Below are positions 60,855-64,000 of a stretch of 64,000 nt of DNA, piece by piece. The position numbers and the translations under genes are program-made. Within the stretch, counting starts at the first letter, position 1. Every line of letters begins with the position of its first letter. The stretch is from Vitellaria paradoxa (lineage: Eukaryota > Streptophyta > Magnoliopsida > Ericales > Sapotaceae), in the NCBI GenBank assembly GCA_019916065.1, contig CM034241.1:12499223-12563222 (forward strand), read 5' to 3'. The notes beneath the pieces were generated by a model, which was not told the origin of the DNA, did no database searches, and was given only the letters and a program-made list of their open reading frames with translations.

Positions 60855-63800
60855 ATGTTAGATAAGGAATGGATTGAACTCGATAATAGAGCAAGTACAA
60901 TGTATGTTGAGGGAGTTGATAAATTTCTTGATTTTGCATTTAGTCAACCTGGGGTTAGCGATAGAATTCATTGTCCATGTAATAATTGTCGGAATACTGC
61001 CTATAAGTATCGACGTGATGTGAGATTTCACTTGTTTAAGAAGGGATTTGTTAGAAGTTACAAAACATGGATATTTCATGGCGGAAAACTTGGAGAAAGT
61101 TCAAATACATCCAATATTGTTCACAACAACAATATGAAAAATTTGAATCATAATGATATGATTAGAATGGTTTATGACAAATTTGGTTTTGTCGATACAA
61201 GTGTCCAAGAAGTTGAAGGAAATGCTCAAGAAGAGCCAAACGAAGAAACAAAAAAAATTTATAGGTTGCTTGAAGATGCTAATGTTGATTTATACCCCAA
61301 CTACAAGTTGTCTAAGCTTTCCTTTATCGTCAAATTGCTACACATGAAATGTCTTAACAACCTTAATGACACGGCAATGAATGATATGTTGAGTTTGCAT
61401 AAATAGTCTCTTCTAGAAAATGCCTTGATCCCAGATTCTTATTATCAAGCAAGGAAGACTATTTGGGATTTAGGTCTTGATTATGTAAAAATACATACTT
61501 GCAATAATGATTGCATTTTGTAATGGAGAGAGCATGAATTTGCACAATCATGTCCTATATGTGGGCTTTCTTGCTGGAAAGATGATATCAAGCGTAATAA
61601 AATTTCCTACAAGGTTTTATGCCATTTCCCCTTAAAACCAAGACTTCAATGGTTGTTTCTCTCAAAAGATGTTGCTAAGGAAATGAGGTGGCATAAGGAG
61701 AAGCGGGTAGATGATGGTAAAATAAGATATCCTACAGACTCAATGGCTTGGAAATCATTTGATGAGCAGCACAAGTTATGTGCTTCAAATCCGAGAAATG
61801 TAAGGTTAGGTCTAGCTAGTGACGGGTTCAACCCTTATGGTAATATGAGCACCTCATATAGTATATGGCCAGTGATACTAGTTCCATATAATTTACCACC
61901 TTGGTTATGCATAAAGCATCCGTACTTCATGATGACGCTGCTTATTCTAGGACCTAAGTCACCTGAAAATGATATGGACGTATATTTGCAGCCGCTAATA
62001 GAAGAGTTAAAAGAGCTATGGGAAGATGGAATAAATTCATATGACGCATTCACACAACAAAATTTCAAGTTACATGCTGCAGTTTTGTGGACAATTAGTG
62101 ATTTTCCAGCATATGGCAACTTATCAGGATGGTCGACGAAAGGGAAGCTAGCTTGCCCATGCTGCCATAAACATACTTGTTCTACCTCTTTACGAAACAA
62201 GTTACGTTACATGGATCATCGTCGTTTCTTGCCAATAAATCACACTTGGCAAAAAAATGAAAGGTCATTCAATGGAAAAGTTGAGGTCGACTTCTGCCAA
62301 TTTTGTTAACGGGGGACGATATTCTTGATCAGTTGCATTCTTTTAATAATGTTACATTTGGGAAGGCTAGAAAGAGAAAGAAAAATGAGTTAAATATTGT
62401 CTACAATTGGAAAAAGAAGAGCATCTTCTTCGAATTGCCTTATTGGAAAACTCTCTTATTGCGGCACAACCTTAATGTTATGCATATTGAAAGAAATGTG
62501 TCTGATAATATACTAAACACAATAATGAATATAAAGGGGAAGACTAAAGACACTTTGAAGAGTCGTTATGATTTAGTGGACAAGAAAATCAGGCAAAATC
62601 TCTATCCTCAGGTGGTCGGCAATAAAGTATTAATTCCAACTACATGCTGCGCACTATCCCAACTGAGAAGGAGATCGTTTGTAAATTTTTGGCAAGCTTA
62701 AAAGTTCCTAATGGTTTCTCGTCAAACATATCTCGATGTGTGAATATTAATGGAAAACAAGTATCAGGTTTGAAGTGTCATGATCACCATATTTTTTTAC
62801 AACTAATACTTCCACTTGCAATACGTGGACTATTACCTAAGAATGTATGTGAGCCACTAATTGAAATGAGCAAATTTTTCAAAAGCTTGTGCTCAAAGAC
62901 ACTAGTAAGTGATGACTTAGATATACTTGAATCACAAATTGTGATCACACTATGTAAGCTTGAGACAATTTTTCCACCAGCTTTCTTTGACATTATGCTT
63001 CACTTACCAATTCACTTGGCAAGAGAAGCTAAGATTGCTAGACCAGTACAATATCGTTGGATGTATCCAATTGAGAGGTATGATTTGATCCCACAATATT
63101 TACCCAATTAAGATTTATGACTATGTCCCTTAATATTAGTGTTTTTAACTAGGTACCTATGAACACTTAAGTCTTATGTCCGCAATAAAGCTCGTCCAGA
63201 AGGATCCATTGCAGAAGGTTACATTACCAATGAATGCTTGACATTTTGTTCAAGATACTTACATGGAGATCGAACTAAATTCAATCAAGCACTGAGGAAT
63301 GATGATGAACTATCTAGCCAAAACGGATTGTCTATTTTTCACAAAAACAGTTCTGCGAAATCTGCTTTCAAGCCATATCATTTTAGTAATGAGGAATTTA
63401 ATCAAGCACGTGCATATGTACTTCAAAATTATGAAGAAGTTTGGCCATTCATTGAGTAAGACAAAACTAGTTTTTATGGAGTTTTTTTTTATATTAATAA
63501 TATCAAGCTAATAATATTAACAGGGAACATAAGAGCGAGATCATGACACAAGCATGTATTGGAGGGACACAATAAGGAGTTTCCTAGTTGGTTTTACAAG
63601 TGTGTTGGTGTTCGTACTCTCATTATTTAAACACTCTCATTAGTTGTAAAAATGATGGTATAATATTTATTAATATGGTTCATGATCATTTATTGAATGA
63701 CAGATTTCAAAACTACGAGCAGAAGGACGTGCAAGTGAGGACCTTTTAAATTGATCAATTGGTCCAATGAGAGTCGCTCATCAATATTCAACATATATTG

Positions 63801-64000
63801 TGAATGGTTTTAGATTCCATACAAAAGACCGCTCAATTGGAAAGAAAACTCAAAACAGTGGTGTTCTTGTTAAAGGAGATGATACATCTCCGGAAAGAGA
63901 ATATTATGGTGTTTTGGAATCCATTTTTGAGTTGTCATATGCAAGAGGTAATAAGGTCACTATTTTCAAGTGTCGTTGGTGGGACATGGCCTAAGTTGGA
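60855..64000 (+). pseudogene. CACTA (En/Spm) transposase, TNPD type, decayed; runs off window
   Basis: Transposase of a CACTA DNA transposon. ATG at 60855 follows a splice acceptor (TTTGTAG). Domains in order: transposase-associated domain (MLDKEWIELDNRAS, CPCNNCRN); Transposase_21 with SDGFNPYG, NDMDVYLQPLIEEL, DFPAYGNLSGWSTKG and CPCC; DUF4218 (SKFFKSLCSKTL, FFDIMLHLPIHLAREA, YRWMYPIER); linker YVRNKARPEGSIAEGYITNE; DUF4216 (YIVNGFRFHTKDR, KTQNSG, YYGVLESIFEL, FKCRWWD). Introns inferred at 63078-63152 and 63456-63523. Breaks: TAG at 61404, TAA at 61521, frameshifts near 62293 and 62650, a TGA just after the first intron, a frameshift near 63570 and TGA at 63751. Not functional as is. Domain names from family knowledge. 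Confidence 0.92.

Noticed and set aside
1..64000. CRISPR-like arrays, bacterial operons or organelle DNA insertions
   Set aside because: No regularly spaced direct repeats with unique spacers, no polycistronic gene blocks, and no recognisable plastid or mitochondrial genes. The tandem arrays present have no spacers and lie in LTRs.

Overview
This is a nuclear segment of a flowering-plant genome, most likely a dicot. It is very AT-rich, has long non-coding stretches, short GT-AG introns, and layer upon layer of plant transposable elements. I see one gene that looks intact: a class I HKT-type sodium transporter (HKT1), three exons on the minus strand at 3110-7329. Nearly everything else that can be named is a mobile element or its remains. 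No rRNA gene, functional tRNA gene, CRISPR array or bacterial-type operon is visible.

Layout. 1-484 is a LINE fragment, followed by an unassigned stretch with a 57-bp tandem repeat. 3110-7329 is HKT1; both introns carry MITE-like repeats, and a short uORF sits in the inferred leader. 7.5-22.3 kb is a field of MITEs and related foldbacks whose ends read G-rich then GTTTGG or TTTGGAG, plus an AT-rich long-inverted-repeat element (19.6-21.1 kb). 23.5-27.3 kb is a truncated Ty3/gypsy element (LTR and gag, minus strand) sitting directly inside an older LINE reverse-transcriptase pseudogene. 29.9-31.3 kb is an element with about 300-bp terminal inverted repeats. 31.7-33.5 kb is a compact non-autonomous LTR retrotransposon with both LTRs and a likely GAGAG target duplication. 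35.9-42.1 kb is an AT-rich repeat complex split by a 3.6-kb LTR-like element and also carrying two copies of a palindromic MITE. 43.1-47.0 kb is a minus-strand gypsy element with a recognisable primer-binding site but no visible pol. 47.8-49.98 kb is a second LTR of the same TGTAATAACC family, with a TTTAT target duplication. 51-54.1 kb is a degraded third copy. About 54-57.7 kb is a gypsy 5' LTR with two tandem arrays, a primer-binding site and a stop-riddled gag. 57.8-59.2 kb is the 3' half of a hAT transposon. 60.9-64 kb is a decayed CACTA (En/Spm) transposase running to the right edge.

How it fits together. The HKT1 coding sequence was rebuilt from GT-AG splice sites with matching phases and gives one 554-residue frame carrying all four selectivity-filter segments. 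The flanking elements record successive insertions: gypsy into LINE, LTR into AT-rich repeat, MITE beside MITE. They also show decay, for example a gag frame broken only by TAG and TGA codons of the kind expected from cytosine deamination. I found no convincing new molecular system. The most useful leads are the duplicated HKT1 start region that makes a uORF, the TAG-only decay, and several MITE and LTR families that can be defined from this window alone.
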